Shown: positions 55,320-64,000 of the stretch, piece by piece | Layout of the letters: every line of letters begins with the position of its first letter | Position numbering within the stretch: position 1 is the stretch's first letter | Translations under genes and position numbers: made by a program | The notes under the pieces: model-generated | What the model saw: the letters and a program-made list of their open reading frames with translations, nothing else | Told to the model about the DNA's origin: nothing | The model's database searches: none | Assembly (NCBI RefSeq): GCF_007741495.1 | Contig: NZ_CP036262.1 | Coordinates: 2,790,001 to 2,854,000, forward strand | Length of the DNA: 64,000 nucleotides | From: Roseimaritima multifibrata | GTDB taxonomy: Bacteria; Planctomycetota; Planctomycetia; Pirellulales; Pirellulaceae | Direction: 5' to 3'

Positions 55320-56855
55320 CTACTTGATCCCGAGGGCTCGGGTTCCCTGCTTGGCCTGGACCATTGCTTTTAGCTGGTCCGACAGTTCGTTGGCGATGGC
55401 TGGATGTTCCTTCGCGACGTTGGTTTGTTCCCCCACGTCGGTCGACAAATCATATAGTTCGTTCGGCCGCTTTTTGTTCCCTTGGATAAATTTCCATTGT
55501 TGGCGGCGAATGGCGGTGCTCCTTCCCGACTCTTCCAGCATGACCGTCAGTCCGTCGGGTGAGCTGCCGAGGAACGCGGGCATGGTGTTTCGGCTGTCGA
55601 TCGCTTGTTCTGCGGATAATTCGATTCCTAGCAAGCTGGCAAATGATGCGATGAAATCAATTTGATTGACCATTGCATCCGAATGCCCCGGAGTGACCTT
55701 GCCCGGCCAACGGATGATAAGAGGAACCCGTGTCCCTCCTTCGTAAGGTTGGTACTTACCGCCCCGATAGGGACCGGACGCATCATGTCCTCGATCACTT
55801 TCCTTGGTCGAGGTAAGCACGGTGGTCCCGTCTTCGTAGCCGTCGTCGTAAACAGGTCCGTTGTCACTGGAAAAAATCACGATGGTGTTTTCGGCGAAAC
55901 CATTCTCCTCTAACGCATTCAGGATTTCGCCAGCGGCCCAGTCCAGTTGGACCATTGCGTCTCCGCGAAAATCAAGTTCCGACTTGCCTTTGAAACGGGG
56001 GTGAGGTGCTCGCGGGACATGAATGTCTTGCGAGGAGAAGAACAGGAAGAAGGGTTTCTCTGCCGAACGGGAATCGATGTACTTCTTCGTTTGCTTGACA
56101 AACTCATCCGCCATCGTTTCGTCGTTCCACAATGCGGATTTACCACCGAACTGATAGCCGATTCGTCCGATCCCATTGATGATCGAAAAATCGTGCCCGT
56201 GGCTGCTTTGGTAGTACGTCATCGCCGAGCGATCTTTTTTGCCATCCGGGTACTCGGTCACATTGGCACCGTCTGGTTTTTTGCCCACGTATAGCGGGTC
56301 GTTAGGATCTAGGTTCACAACGCGATGGTTTTCAACGTACACGCAAGGGACGCGATCGTTTGTCGACGGAAGCAGAAAGGAATAGTCAAAACCGACTTCC
56401 AGTGGTCCTGGTTTGACATCGCCATTCCAATCGACAGGGTCTTTGCCGTTTCCCAGACCAAGATGCCACTTGCCAACGATGGCGGTTTCGTATCCCGCTT
56501 GTTTGAATAGGCTTGGTAGCGTGAACATTTGTGGTTGGATCGTCAACGGAGCATTGGGGGGCAGGACGCGAACCCCGTGACGAAAACCGTGGATACCGGT
56601 CAGCATCGAAAATCGAGAAGGGGTGCAGGTCGATGCCGAGCAATGCCCATCGGTGAATTGAAGTCCTTGACCGGCCAATCGATCGAGATTGGGTGTGGGG
56701 ATCTTTTTAGAACCGTAAGCTCCAAGGTCCGCGTATCCAACATCATCGCCGTAGATGATCACAACATTCGGATGTTCGGCTGCGGCGGCATAAGAGGAAA
56801 ACCCAAATACAACTGCAAGGGTGCACGCCAATAAGCGAATGGGAAAGGCATTCAT
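55320..56855 (-). CDS. Sulfatase (formylglycine-dependent), exported
   Basis: The 511-residue enzyme has a signal peptide (FPIRLLACTLAVVFGFSSYAA). It carries the N-terminal metal motif IIYGDDVGYADLG and the CTPSR modification site with the formylglycine-forming Cys, followed by FSMLTG. SSDNGPVYDDG and GGTRVPLIIRWPG later on are also family segments. The alkaline-phosphatase fold hydrolyses sulfate esters, probably of algal polysaccharides. ATG 56855 is chosen because the frame upstream overlaps the next gene and lacks family features. It is the last gene of a TlpA-PPTase-sulfatase run, and the repeat array starts right after it. Confidence 0.92.
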   Translation of the reverse strand: MNAFPIRLLACTLAVVFGFSSYAAAAEHPNVVIIYGDDVGYADLGAYGSKKIPTPNLDRLAGQGLQFTDGHCSASTCTPSRFSMLTGIHGFRHGVRVLPPNAPLTIQPQMFTLPSLFKQAGYETAIVGKWHLGLGNGKDPVDWNGDVKPGPLEVGFDYSFLLPSTNDRVPCVYVENHRVVNLDPNDPLYVGKKPDGANVTEYPDGKKDRSAMTYYQSSHGHDFSIINGIGRIGYQFGGKSALWNDETMADEFVKQTKKYIDSRSAEKPFFLFFSSQDIHVPRAPHPRFKGKSELDFRGDAMVQLDWAAGEILNALEENGFAENTIVIFSSDNGPVYDDGYEDGTTVLTSTKESDRGHDASGPYRGGKYQPYEGGTRVPLIIRWPGKVTPGHSDAMVNQIDFIASFASLLGIELSAEQAIDSRNTMPAFLGSSPDGLTVMLEESGRSTAIRRQQWKFIQGNKKRPNELYDLSTDVGEQTNVAKEHPAIANELSDQLKAMVQAKQGTRALGIK

Positions 56856-56862
56856 GATGGGA

Positions 56863-57552
56863 TTAGCTTTCGAAAGGATGAGTCGTGAAAGAAGGCCGGC
56901 GAGGATCATGTACCGAGAGTGCGGCGACATAACCTGGAACCGGTTGAAAGACGAAGGCATGCCAATCGGTATCTTTGCCATGCTGGTCCGAATCGATGCG
57001 AACGGTTGGCTGTGAACTTTCTAGATCATGGAATGCAAATTCATCCAGCGGCATGGTTAGGCCGGTTCCAATCGCTTTGATGAAGGACTCTTTTAATGTC
57101 CAGATTTTAAGGAAGGCGCTTGTTTGCTCGGCGGGAGGGCGGGCGAAGACCCATTCTACTTCGCTTTTCGCGAAGTAGCGTTCAGCGAGCCGGATGTCGA
57201 CTTTTCGACCCGTCGATTCAACGTCGACGCCAACTTGCTGGTATTCGCCAATCGCACACAGGACCATTCCCGTTGTATGAGCAACATTAAAGCCTAATTG
57301 CTGCGGCGAATCGAGAAGTGGTTTTCCATGAGGGGAAAACCGAAAAGGGATGGATTCTGGGGCGCAGTTCAGTTTTGCACCCAGTAATCGCCGGGCCATC
57401 CCTCGGCCGACGACAAATTGGTTCGCGGAGGTCGGTTTGCGAAACAGCGTTGCTCGCTCTGTTTCTTCAGCGCAGAGGGCTTTGCGGCAGTCCGCTTCAA
57501 GAGGCCCCGGCGACTCCGCCGAAGCCTCTGCATACCAAACCTGGACAGCCAT
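56863..57552 (-). CDS. 4'-phosphopantetheinyl transferase (Sfp-type)
   Basis: The 229-residue enzyme activates carrier proteins by adding phosphopantetheine from CoA. The two Sfp hallmarks are VGVDVE and WTLKESFIKA, with NVAHT just before. An N-terminal half-domain FVVGRGMARRLLG is typical of the AcpT/Sfp group. Targets could be the fatty-acid ACP or secondary-metabolite synthases. It lies 7 bp upstream of the sulfatase gene and 12 bp after the TlpA gene. Confidence 0.9.
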   Translation of the reverse strand: MAVQVWYAEASAESPGPLEADCRKALCAEETERATLFRKPTSANQFVVGRGMARRLLGAKLNCAPESIPFRFSPHGKPLLDSPQQLGFNVAHTTGMVLCAIGEYQQVGVDVESTGRKVDIRLAERYFAKSEVEWVFARPPAEQTSAFLKIWTLKESFIKAIGTGLTMPLDEFAFHDLESSQPTVRIDSDQHGKDTDWHAFVFQPVPGYVAALSVHDPRRPSFTTHPFES

Positions 57553-57564
57553 ACCGCTTATCCG

Positions 57565-59004
57565 TTATTCAGCCGGAGTTGCATCAGCAGGCTTGTTCTC
57601 AGGAGCTTTGTCGCCCCCTTCTTTCTTTTCTTTCAGCTCGTTGAGGAAAACGGTAAGACGATCTTTCATTCGTCCTTCAGAGGTTTCAACGGCTTCGGTT
57701 TGAGCGGCAATCGCGGAATCAATGTCCCCGTTTTGCTCGTGCAGATGGGCGATCGTATCGAGCATGAATGGACGTGCTTCGGCGTCCAGTTCTTTGATCG
57801 AAGATTCACTGGCGGCGATTGCCTTTTTGATCAGGGCTTTATCGACGTCGGTGTTTTGGCTTGCCTGGTAGATGTACCAAGTAACTCCATTGATGGTATT
57901 CGGATCGGAGACGTCATCCAGCATCTGATTCGCTAGGGCAGAGAATTCTTTGCCCTTGTCGGCGGCTTGGGCGTACAACCCAAGTTTCAGTTGCTGCAAC
58001 TGTAGGGCTCCGCTTTCGCCCAAGGTCTTCGGATCGATTGCATCGATAGCCTTGATCGCACCATCGGCGTTACCGCGGCGGGCCATCATCATGATTTCAG
58101 TCATTTGCTCTTTGGCTTTGAACTCGGCCAAGTAAGCATCTCGATCCCATGAATCGCCAACAACTTTTGCCAGCGGTTCATCCATTTCCATTGGGTGGCC
58201 GATCCATTCGATCTGGCCGGTCTTGCCAACGATGAAAGCGGTTGGGATACCGTTTTGGTTGGACGCACGCATGTAGTCGGTCTGGCAAGATCCGTCAGGG
58301 TCGGTGGTCAGGCTGTAGGCGCTGGTCAATTGTCCAAAAGTCTCTTCTTTCCCGTCATCTTCGCTGCTTGGGACTTTGCGTTCCAGGAATTTTTCGACCG
58401 TGTCCAGGTCTTCGTCGCTGATGCTGATTAAGCGAACGCCTTTGTCTTTATATTTCTTTTGAGTTTCTGCCAGATGTGGCATCGAAGAGACACAGGGACC
58501 ACACCAAGTCGCCCAGAATTCGACAATGTAGACATTTCCTTTTTGGAAATCGGTGACTGGTTCAAAGTCCTTAGATACCCAGTACTCAATATTCAGCGGA
58601 GGAGCGACACTGCCGATGGTCATCGGAGTCGGTTCAGCTGGTGCCGTGACTTGGGCGGTCGGGGCTCCGGCGGCTGCGTCCTCGGGAGGCAACTTCAACG
58701 CAGGTGCGTCAGAAGCATCCGGAGTTTTCGGAGCCGGTTCGCCTGGCTCAGGGGCGACCATCTTTGGTGCGGGTGTCTCCGGAGCGGCTGGCGCGGGGGT
58801 GGATGGTTCGGGAATGACCATCTTTGGTGCGGATGCTTCAGCGGCTGGTTCCGGCGTCGCTTCAGGTTTAGCGGCCTCTGGAGTGCCCTCTTCAACCGAA
58901 ACTACCGGATCGGCGGTTGGCTCTTCAACGGGAGTGGAGGAGTCGCAACCGACTTGGAAGCCTAGCCCGAGAGCCAGGAGAGTGGACAGCCATAGAGCAC
59001 GCAT
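57565..59004 (-). CDS. TlpA-like thioredoxin lipoprotein with helical C-terminus
   Basis: The 479-residue product has a lipoprotein signal ending FQVGC (lipidated Cys20). Residues 25-125 are a Pro/Ala/Glu-rich linker with a partial repeat APKMVIPEP / APKMVAPEP. The thioredoxin domain (about 130-275) has active-site WCGPC at 167-171. The C-terminal ~200 residues are helical, TPR-like (e.g. GNADGAIKAIDAIDPKTLG). It should be an envelope disulfide reductase or a peroxide-type reductase of the AhpC/TSA-related group. It begins the three-gene minus-strand run. Confidence 0.88.
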   Translation of the reverse strand: MRALWLSTLLALGLGFQVGCDSSTPVEEPTADPVVSVEEGTPEAAKPEATPEPAAEASAPKMVIPEPSTPAPAAPETPAPKMVAPEPGEPAPKTPDASDAPALKLPPEDAAAGAPTAQVTAPAEPTPMTIGSVAPPLNIEYWVSKDFEPVTDFQKGNVYIVEFWATWCGPCVSSMPHLAETQKKYKDKGVRLISISDEDLDTVEKFLERKVPSSEDDGKEETFGQLTSAYSLTTDPDGSCQTDYMRASNQNGIPTAFIVGKTGQIEWIGHPMEMDEPLAKVVGDSWDRDAYLAEFKAKEQMTEIMMMARRGNADGAIKAIDAIDPKTLGESGALQLQQLKLGLYAQAADKGKEFSALANQMLDDVSDPNTINGVTWYIYQASQNTDVDKALIKKAIAASESSIKELDAEARPFMLDTIAHLHEQNGDIDSAIAAQTEAVETSEGRMKDRLTVFLNELKEKKEGGDKAPENKPADATPAE

Positions 59005-59123
59005 TCGAAATTCTCGCAGTTTTTGGAGGGGAGGTTCGGGGAATCGGATACCAGCTTGATTCGTCCCGAACTGTCAGTTTAACCGTCGCCGGCAGAAAGT
59101 AGCAAGCGACCCGGGGAGTCTGC

Positions 59124-59129
59124 TATGAT
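59124..59129 (+). promoter_or_regulatory. Possible extended -10 element
   Basis: TATGAT at 59124-59129 is preceded by TGC, an extended -10 pattern, ~70 bp upstream of the first plus-strand ABC-operon gene. No -35 hexamer is visible. Confidence 0.3.
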
Positions 59130-59201
59130 TGCCCTTTGTGGCGGCGAAGCGGCACAGATGGACTCTTCTATTCTTCTCTTCTTGGTCGGGCTCCGAACGC
59201 T

Positions 59202-59558
59202 ATGGTACTGAGACCTTGGAATTCGATTTCGAAAGATTCGCAGGGCCGCGGAGGATTTCAGTTTTCCTTCAAGACTTTTATGGTCTGTTTCACCGCAGCG
59301 ATTGTCATCACCTGGGCCGTGCGCGAAGGTTTACGCGGGAGTGAGATCCTGTTTGCGTTGATCGGCGCAGTCTTGATTGTTTTTAGTTTTTTCACAATGG
59401 CGGCCCTGTTGTTTCTGATTGGTTGGGTCCCAGCGGTGATCGCCAAGCGGTTAGGAGTACCGATCGAAGACCGAGACCCCTACGGACGAAACGCGGCCCC
59501 GCCGGAAATCCCCAATTCGATTCCGACGCCGACAACAGAAGGCGTACCCGTGGAATGA
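59202..59558 (+). CDS. Small membrane protein of unknown function
   Basis: The 118-residue product has two hydrophobic helices (FKTFMVCFTAAIVITWAV; LIGAVLIVFSFFTMAALLFLIGWV) and a polar Pro-rich tail (DPYGRNAAPPEIPNSIPTPT). No family is recognised. ATG 59202 is chosen over an open frame 22 codons upstream. Its stop overlaps the next start (ATGA), the first of three such couplings in this operon. Confidence 0.65.
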   Translation: MVLRPWNSISKDSQGRGGFQFSFKTFMVCFTAAIVITWAVREGLRGSEILFALIGAVLIVFSFFTMAALLFLIGWVPAVIAKRLGVPIEDRDPYGRNAAPPEIPNSIPTPTTEGVPVE

Positions 59559-61897
59559 GGTTTGCACTCTATAAATCTTCGCCGGTACCGAATGATGCCA
59601 AGGCACGCCCAACGCGATTGCTTGCCTTGTGCCCATTGGTTTATTGCTTATTTGCGCCGTTGTCCGCCACTTCGCAGCAAATCGATCCTCGCCAGAGTTC
59701 TGATTCGTTGCCGCAGGGGAGTCTGAGCAACGAGCGTAACGACCTGGAAGTTGGAATCGTTAAATCGTCGGACTGGCGGGTAACGCTTCCGTTGCAATCG
59801 CGGATGGCGGATGGTTTCACGGTAGATATCTTCACGATCCCGGCGAATTCGATTGGGTACCGTCCAGTTCATATGACCGCGAAATCGACAACAACATTCC
59901 CCTCCGAACGAACGTTGGAAGTCAGTTTTACTCCACTAGATGATAGGAAAACGAAACGTTTCGAATCGGGGATCCGCAGTGTGGTTACGAGCTCCCTTGT
60001 GCTGACGCAAGGAGATTCGGTGGTCTCGAAGGATTTCTACCTCCCGCAGTACACGTTCGATTCTCGCTATTTGATCCAAATTCGCGAAGCGGGCCAACTG
60101 TTGGCTGGGTATCAAATCATTGCCGGAAGCGCGAAATATGCTGTCCCGTTGGATTTGTTGCCATACCAAATCGGAGTTCTACTGCCTCGCGAAATATTGG
60201 TTGACCCTGTCGCGGGCGAGCAACCGCCGGAATGGACGGCGGTTCCTGAATTGGAAAATCTGCTCAGAGAAGTCGGAAATTTCCGTTATCGGGGGGCGAT
60301 TCAAGGTCCTCGCGGAATCGCTCCGGGGGATAGGCATTCGATGGATTATTTTTTTCAGAGGGTCAGCAAGTTTAGCGATTCCAGGCAGGACGTCCGTCGC
60401 AATTCATTAAGGCAAATCTCGCCATATTTCGGAGCGGTCCTTGATGAAGACGAATTGTGGGATTCGTGGCTTGGGTACGACGGCTTGGACGTGCTGTTAT
60501 TGCCGCTTCCGATGCTGGAAAGGGTTGCCTTGGAATCACCCAAACAATTCCATGCGATTCAGGATTTCGCGGCGGCTGGCGGAACGCTGTGGCTTTATGG
60601 TGCGAGTTCGGCAGACGCTGCGAACGGACTGTTTGCGTTAAATAAATCGACAAAATTGATGCAAGATAGGCTCTTCGAGGCGGCTCGAAGTGATTTGTCC
60701 CCGGCGGAAATTCAGCGGCTTCGCGATCATGTTTGGATCCGGGAATATGTTGCCGGCAGAATCGTCTTAATACAGGATCCGTATCCCTTCCCCGGATCAA
60801 AGCCGGAATGGAAAACGTTGCTGGGAATGAATCAAAGCCGCTCAACAGCGATGATTCGTCGCGGGGTCGATTCAGCGATAGGGGACAATCGATATTGGAA
60901 CTGGGTGCTGGCCGACGTCGCGAAACCGCCGGTCTTTTCTTTTCTTGCCCTCTTGGGACTCTTCGCATTTTTCGTGGGGCCCGTGGCCTACTACGTTTCC
61001 AGTCGGTTGTCGCGGATCTATTTGATGCTGGTTGCCGCACCCGTTTTTGCATTGTTGACCACAATGGCGATGGGCATTTATGGGTTGGTTTCCGATGGCC
61101 TTGGGTATCAGGGACGCGTGCGTCAGGTGACATGGGTCCACAGTGCATCAGGCCGAGGACTGGAGTGGTCGCGAGCAACCTATTTTGCCGGAATCCAGCC
61201 GACCGATGGATTGCAGTTTCCGGCTCAGACAGCGGTCTATCCTTACCCCCAGGGAGCTGAGGGGCGGCCTCGCTTCGCGGCGCCAGATTCGACCGTCGGT
61301 CAGATTCGTTTAACTCCCGACCAACAGATCTTTCAGCATGGTTTTTTGCCCGGTCGCGAGCAACGACAATTTGTAACGTTTGCCCCGCAAGGCGGTTTAG
61401 GTGGCATTCAACTTTCCGTCTCGGATGCTGCCTCGGACGGAGCACAAACGGCCACCGCAAAAAATCGTTTTCCTTATCCGCTAAGAAACGTCTTGCTGCG
61501 AGACCTTCAGGGGACTTATTGGTTTGCCGAACAGGTCGATTCATCGGAGCAGGTTTCACTTGAGGTCCGAGACGAAAGCGAGATCGCTGCGATCGTTCGC
61601 CCCATCTACACCGAAACGATGCCGGAATTGCCAGAAGGTTTTCAGCGAAGACGCTCCAATCAAAATGGATACCGCGGTGCCGACCGTCTTTCTGCGACGC
61701 TGAGTGGTTTGCCTTCTTCATCGCAGGGATTACAGGATGGGATCGTCGAAAACCGGCTTCGCGAGTGGATGCAGACGACAGGGAATCTGCCTGAGGGCAG
61801 TTTCACCGCAGAGGCGGATGTCACCGAAGCGATCGTTGCACGTCCGCAAGCGAGATTGTCGGACAGTATCCATTTTGTGATTGGGACCTGGGAATGA
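59555..61897 (+). CDS. Large membrane-associated protein of ABC-2 export operon
   Basis: The 780-residue protein has an N-terminal hydrophobic segment (LLALCPLVYCLFAPLSA), a large presumably periplasmic region of ~430 residues, two adjacent helices (FSFLALLGLFAFFVGPVAYYV; LMLVAAPVFALLTTMAMGIYGL) and a C-terminal ~250-residue domain. The layout resembles the auxiliary subunits found with ABC-2 exporters, but I do not recognise the family. The start overlaps the previous stop and its own stop overlaps the ATPase start. Confidence 0.72.
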   Translation: MRFALYKSSPVPNDAKARPTRLLALCPLVYCLFAPLSATSQQIDPRQSSDSLPQGSLSNERNDLEVGIVKSSDWRVTLPLQSRMADGFTVDIFTIPANSIGYRPVHMTAKSTTTFPSERTLEVSFTPLDDRKTKRFESGIRSVVTSSLVLTQGDSVVSKDFYLPQYTFDSRYLIQIREAGQLLAGYQIIAGSAKYAVPLDLLPYQIGVLLPREILVDPVAGEQPPEWTAVPELENLLREVGNFRYRGAIQGPRGIAPGDRHSMDYFFQRVSKFSDSRQDVRRNSLRQISPYFGAVLDEDELWDSWLGYDGLDVLLLPLPMLERVALESPKQFHAIQDFAAAGGTLWLYGASSADAANGLFALNKSTKLMQDRLFEAARSDLSPAEIQRLRDHVWIREYVAGRIVLIQDPYPFPGSKPEWKTLLGMNQSRSTAMIRRGVDSAIGDNRYWNWVLADVAKPPVFSFLALLGLFAFFVGPVAYYVSSRLSRIYLMLVAAPVFALLTTMAMGIYGLVSDGLGYQGRVRQVTWVHSASGRGLEWSRATYFAGIQPTDGLQFPAQTAVYPYPQGAEGRPRFAAPDSTVGQIRLTPDQQIFQHGFLPGREQRQFVTFAPQGGLGGIQLSVSDAASDGAQTATAKNRFPYPLRNVLLRDLQGTYWFAEQVDSSEQVSLEVRDESEIAAIVRPIYTETMPELPEGFQRRRSNQNGYRGADRLSATLSGLPSSSQGLQDGIVENRLREWMQTTGNLPEGSFTAEADVTEAIVARPQARLSDSIHFVIGTWE

Positions 61898-62853
61898 CAG
61901 TTGGCTATCACCGGTTAGATGCTGGAGGGATTCGACTTCAGCAGTTGTATCGTATCTTCGGCCGGACCGTTGCCGTTCAAGACGTCAGCTTCCATGTCCC
62001 GAAGGGGAGCGTGTTCGGGTATATCGGACCAAATGGAGCTGGGAAAACGACCAGCATGCGAATTCTGGCGACGCTTGATTTGCCAACGTATGGCGATGCA
62101 TTTGTGGATGGTTTTTCCGTTATCCATGATCCGGAACTGGTCCGTCGGAAACTAGGGTTCATGCCCGACGCGTTTGGTAGCTATCGAGACGTTAGCTGCT
62201 GGGAATACATCGACTTCTTTGCCCGTGCATACGGGTTGATCGGCAGGGAACGCCAGAAACGCCTTGAATGGGTGACAGACTTTACCGGAATTCGAGGGAT
62301 GCAGCACAAGCCAATCAGTGGGCTGAGCAAAGGGATGAAGCAGAGGCTCTGTTTAGGCAGAGCCCTCGTTCATGACCCCGCCGTATTGATTTTGGATGAA
62401 CCGGCTGCAGGACTGGATCCTCGAGCTCGGATTGAACTGCGAAATATGATCGGAACATTGGGGGCTGAAGGCAAAACGATCCTGGTCAGCAGTCATATCT
62501 TGACCGAGCTAGCGGAGATGTGTGATTCGATTGGGATTATCGAACAGGGCCGTCTGTTGGCCACGGGATCGGTCGAAGCGATTCAAGAAGCGCAAAGAAA
62601 GACCCGCGATATTCGGTTGCGGGTGGTTTCCGATCCGGTCGCGGCTGAAAAGTGGTTGACGCTTCATTCCGACTGTCAGTCGATTTCTGTAGCCGGAGAT
62701 ACACTTCGTTTCGATTTTAGCGGAGACGAAGAAGCGCAGGCCGACTTGGTTGCTGCTCTCATTCAGGACGGCTGTCGAATCAGCGAAATTCACGCTCATC
62801 AGAAAAGTTTGGAAGATGTCTTCTTGCATGTCACCGAGGGGCTGGTCCAATGA
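61894..62853 (+). CDS. ABC transporter ATP-binding protein
   Basis: The 319-residue ATPase has Walker A GPNGAGKTT, signature LSKGMKQRLCLG and Walker B VLILDEPAAGLDP, followed by the switch His in VSSHIL. A C-terminal ~90-residue region (VSDPVAAEKWLTLHSDCQSI) is typical of ABC-2-type exporters. It is coupled by 4-bp overlaps to the gene before and the permease after it. Confidence 0.9.
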   Translation: MTVGYHRLDAGGIRLQQLYRIFGRTVAVQDVSFHVPKGSVFGYIGPNGAGKTTSMRILATLDLPTYGDAFVDGFSVIHDPELVRRKLGFMPDAFGSYRDVSCWEYIDFFARAYGLIGRERQKRLEWVTDFTGIRGMQHKPISGLSKGMKQRLCLGRALVHDPAVLILDEPAAGLDPRARIELRNMIGTLGAEGKTILVSSHILTELAEMCDSIGIIEQGRLLATGSVEAIQEAQRKTRDIRLRVVSDPVAAEKWLTLHSDCQSISVAGDTLRFDFSGDEEAQADLVAALIQDGCRISEIHAHQKSLEDVFLHVTEGLVQ

Positions 62854-64000
62854 TCACTGAGTGGCGGGAACGCTTGCTGCGCTGGGAGGCGTCGTGCGAA
62901 CGACTGGGCGATTCATTGAATCCGATTCTGGTAAAAGAGACTCGGCAATCTTTAAAGAGCCGCCAGTTTCTGGTGACCTTTTCACTGTTACTGTTAGCTT
63001 CTTTTGGCTGGTCGGTCGTCGGCAGCATGATGCTGATGCCGGGGCTGTACTACAGGCCTTCGGCGGCTCCGATGCTGGTGGGGTATTACTTGTTGCTTGC
63101 GGTGCCGATGTTGTTTGTCGTTCCTGTCGCTGCCTACCGTTCGTTGGCGGTCGAGATTGACGATGGGACTTTGGAGTTGCTTCGGGTGACCACTTTGTCG
63201 CCGATGCAGATCGTGATGGGCAAGTTTTGCAGTGCCCTTTTGCAAATGATGCTTTACTTCATTGTCCTGATTCCATGTGTCGCCTACGCCTATGCCCTAC
63301 GGGGAATCGATTTTCCGACCTTGGCGGTTCTCTTGTCGCTGGTTTTGTTGGCCGCGATTCAATTGACCATCTTTGGGCTGTTTCTCGCGCCAGTTCCTTC
63401 CGGGCGAACAGGCCAACTGACGGCACTATTCGCTTTGGTTGGGGTTCTGTTGGTTGCGGAATACCTGATCGGTACTCAGGCAATCGCATTAATTCAGCAG
63501 GCCAACGCGATGTCCACTTGGGTACGCGCGTTCCTCTCTTTTAGCGGCGTCGCGATTGTCGCCAGTACGAGTTACGTCTTTATGACCGCCTCGGCGGCTT
63601 TGTTGGCGCCTGCGTGTTCCAATCGGTCCACTCGAGTTCGAGCTGCGTTATTGATACAGCTGACGGTCGTTCTTGGGTTGTTTGGCTATGTCGTGGTCGA
63701 AAACCTGCAGTTTGCAACTTCAAATCAAGGGTTGTTAGGTTTGGGGAGTGTCATCTTTATGATCCTTCCCTGGGTTGGAGTAGGGTATGCGGTTTACTGG
63801 GCATTGCTGGGTTCCATGATGGCTTCTGAATCGGGGGACCTGACGCCGCGTGTCCGCCGTGGATTGCCCGCTTCGTTCCTGGGGCGGCTGTTTCTGACAT
63901 TGTTTATTCCGGGACCGGTTACCGGTTTATTGTTTGCAGCGACAGGGGCTGCGATCGCAATGCTGTTTGTCAGCGGAGGGCTGTACTACCTGCGTCCAGC
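62850..64000 (+). CDS. ABC-2 type transporter permease, partial (3' end outside window)
   Basis: The frame begins at ATG 62850 (overlapping the ATPase stop) and is open to the window end, giving 383 residues. Residues ~50-125 contain the first helices and the conserved cytoplasmic segment EIDDGTLELLRVTTLSPMQI. At least seven hydrophobic segments are visible (e.g. LLLASFGWSVVGSMMLM; YYLLLAVPMLFVVPVAA; GLLGLGSVIFMILPWVGVGYAV). It is the permease for the upstream ATPase. The substrate is unknown. Confidence 0.88.
   Translation, partial: MITEWRERLLRWEASCERLGDSLNPILVKETRQSLKSRQFLVTFSLLLLASFGWSVVGSMMLMPGLYYRPSAAPMLVGYYLLLAVPMLFVVPVAAYRSLAVEIDDGTLELLRVTTLSPMQIVMGKFCSALLQMMLYFIVLIPCVAYAYALRGIDFPTLAVLLSLVLLAAIQLTIFGLFLAPVPSGRTGQLTALFALVGVLLVAEYLIGTQAIALIQQANAMSTWVRAFLSFSGVAIVASTSYVFMTASAALLAPACSNRSTRVRAALLIQLTVVLGLFGYVVVENLQFATSNQGLLGLGSVIFMILPWVGVGYAVYWALLGSMMASESGDLTPRVRRGLPASFLGRLFLTLFIPGPVTGLLFAATGAAIAMLFVSGGLYYLRP

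Noticed and set aside
60372-61721. 449-residue open frame on the minus strand
   Set aside because: It is antisense to the 780-residue membrane-associated gene, Arg/Pro/Ser-rich with no motifs; the plus-strand gene has clear helices and coupled neighbours.
1-64000. tRNA or rRNA genes
   Set aside because: I looked for T-loop words (GTTCGAATC/GTTCGATTC) with CCA-side stems between genes and found none convincing; no rRNA-like stretch is present.

Overview
The window looks like chromosomal DNA of a planctomycete, most likely a Pirellulaceae member near Rhodopirellula. This rests on gene content, not on a database match. The markers are formylmethanofuran:tetrahydromethanopterin formyltransferase in a bacterium, multihaem cytochromes fused to TPR or low-complexity regions, a formylglycine-type sulfatase, futalosine-pathway menaquinone genes, many secreted Pro- or His-rich proteins of unknown function, few clear Shine-Dalgarno sites, and G/C-rich palindromic repeats between genes. 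I saw no rRNA, tRNA or CRISPR array.

Layout, left to right. (1) 1-2.5 kb: 3' end of ilvB, then four tandem ~407-bp palindromic repeats. (2) 2.5-4.5 kb, minus strand: fabZ-fabI-lipoprotein methyltransferase. (3) 4.8-7 kb, plus: a LarA-family (nickel-pincer racemase-like) enzyme and an SDR. (4) 7.2-10.9 kb, minus: menaquinone genes menG-ubiX-ubiA-mqnE. (5) 11.3-16 kb: S41 protease, CPBP protease, acs. (6) 16-17.6 kb: an IS200-like/RAYT transposase with palindromes beside it. (7) 17.7-20.6 kb, minus: a dihydropteroate-synthase-like gene coupled to pabB. (8) 20.7 kb: a candidate small RNA; then an amidohydrolase. (9) 22.4-29.3 kb, plus: a five-gene His-rich heavy-metal RND efflux operon, followed by a structured intergenic element and a membrane-fused spermidine-synthase-like gene. 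(10) 32-35 kb: His-rich secreted protein, nucleoside hydrolase, trpD. (11) 35-46.5 kb: a pentahaem cytochrome with a predicted outer-membrane barrel; a small membrane protein and apt; ftr coupled to a 5-formyl-THF cyclo-ligase-like gene; an octahaem-TPR cytochrome; a Pro-rich secreted protein coupled to glgC. (12) 48-53 kb: ABC exporter and ftsK. (13) 53.4-55.3 kb: a complete IS4-family insertion sequence, with 12-bp target duplication, inside an array of ~105-bp palindromic repeats. (14) 55.3-59 kb, minus: TlpA-like lipoprotein, phosphopantetheinyl transferase, sulfatase. (15) 59.2 kb to the end, plus: four genes joined by 4-bp overlaps that encode an ABC-2 export system, the last one running off the window.

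How the genes work together. ftr, the DHPS-like gene and pabB point to tetrahydromethanopterin-linked C1 transfer scattered over two loci. The menaquinone cluster and the two multihaem cytochromes belong to respiration. The RND operon (His/Cys-rich cap protein, membrane-fusion protein, RND pump, duplicated His-rich periplasmic protein, His-rich lipoprotein) appears to be a copper/silver- or zinc-type efflux and buffering system; its duplicated-domain protein belongs to no family I recognise. The best candidates for undescribed biology are that operon, the ~95-nt RNA at 20.7 kb, the three-way-junction element at 29.3 kb, the ftr-cyclo-ligase pair, and the pentahaem cytochrome/barrel pair.
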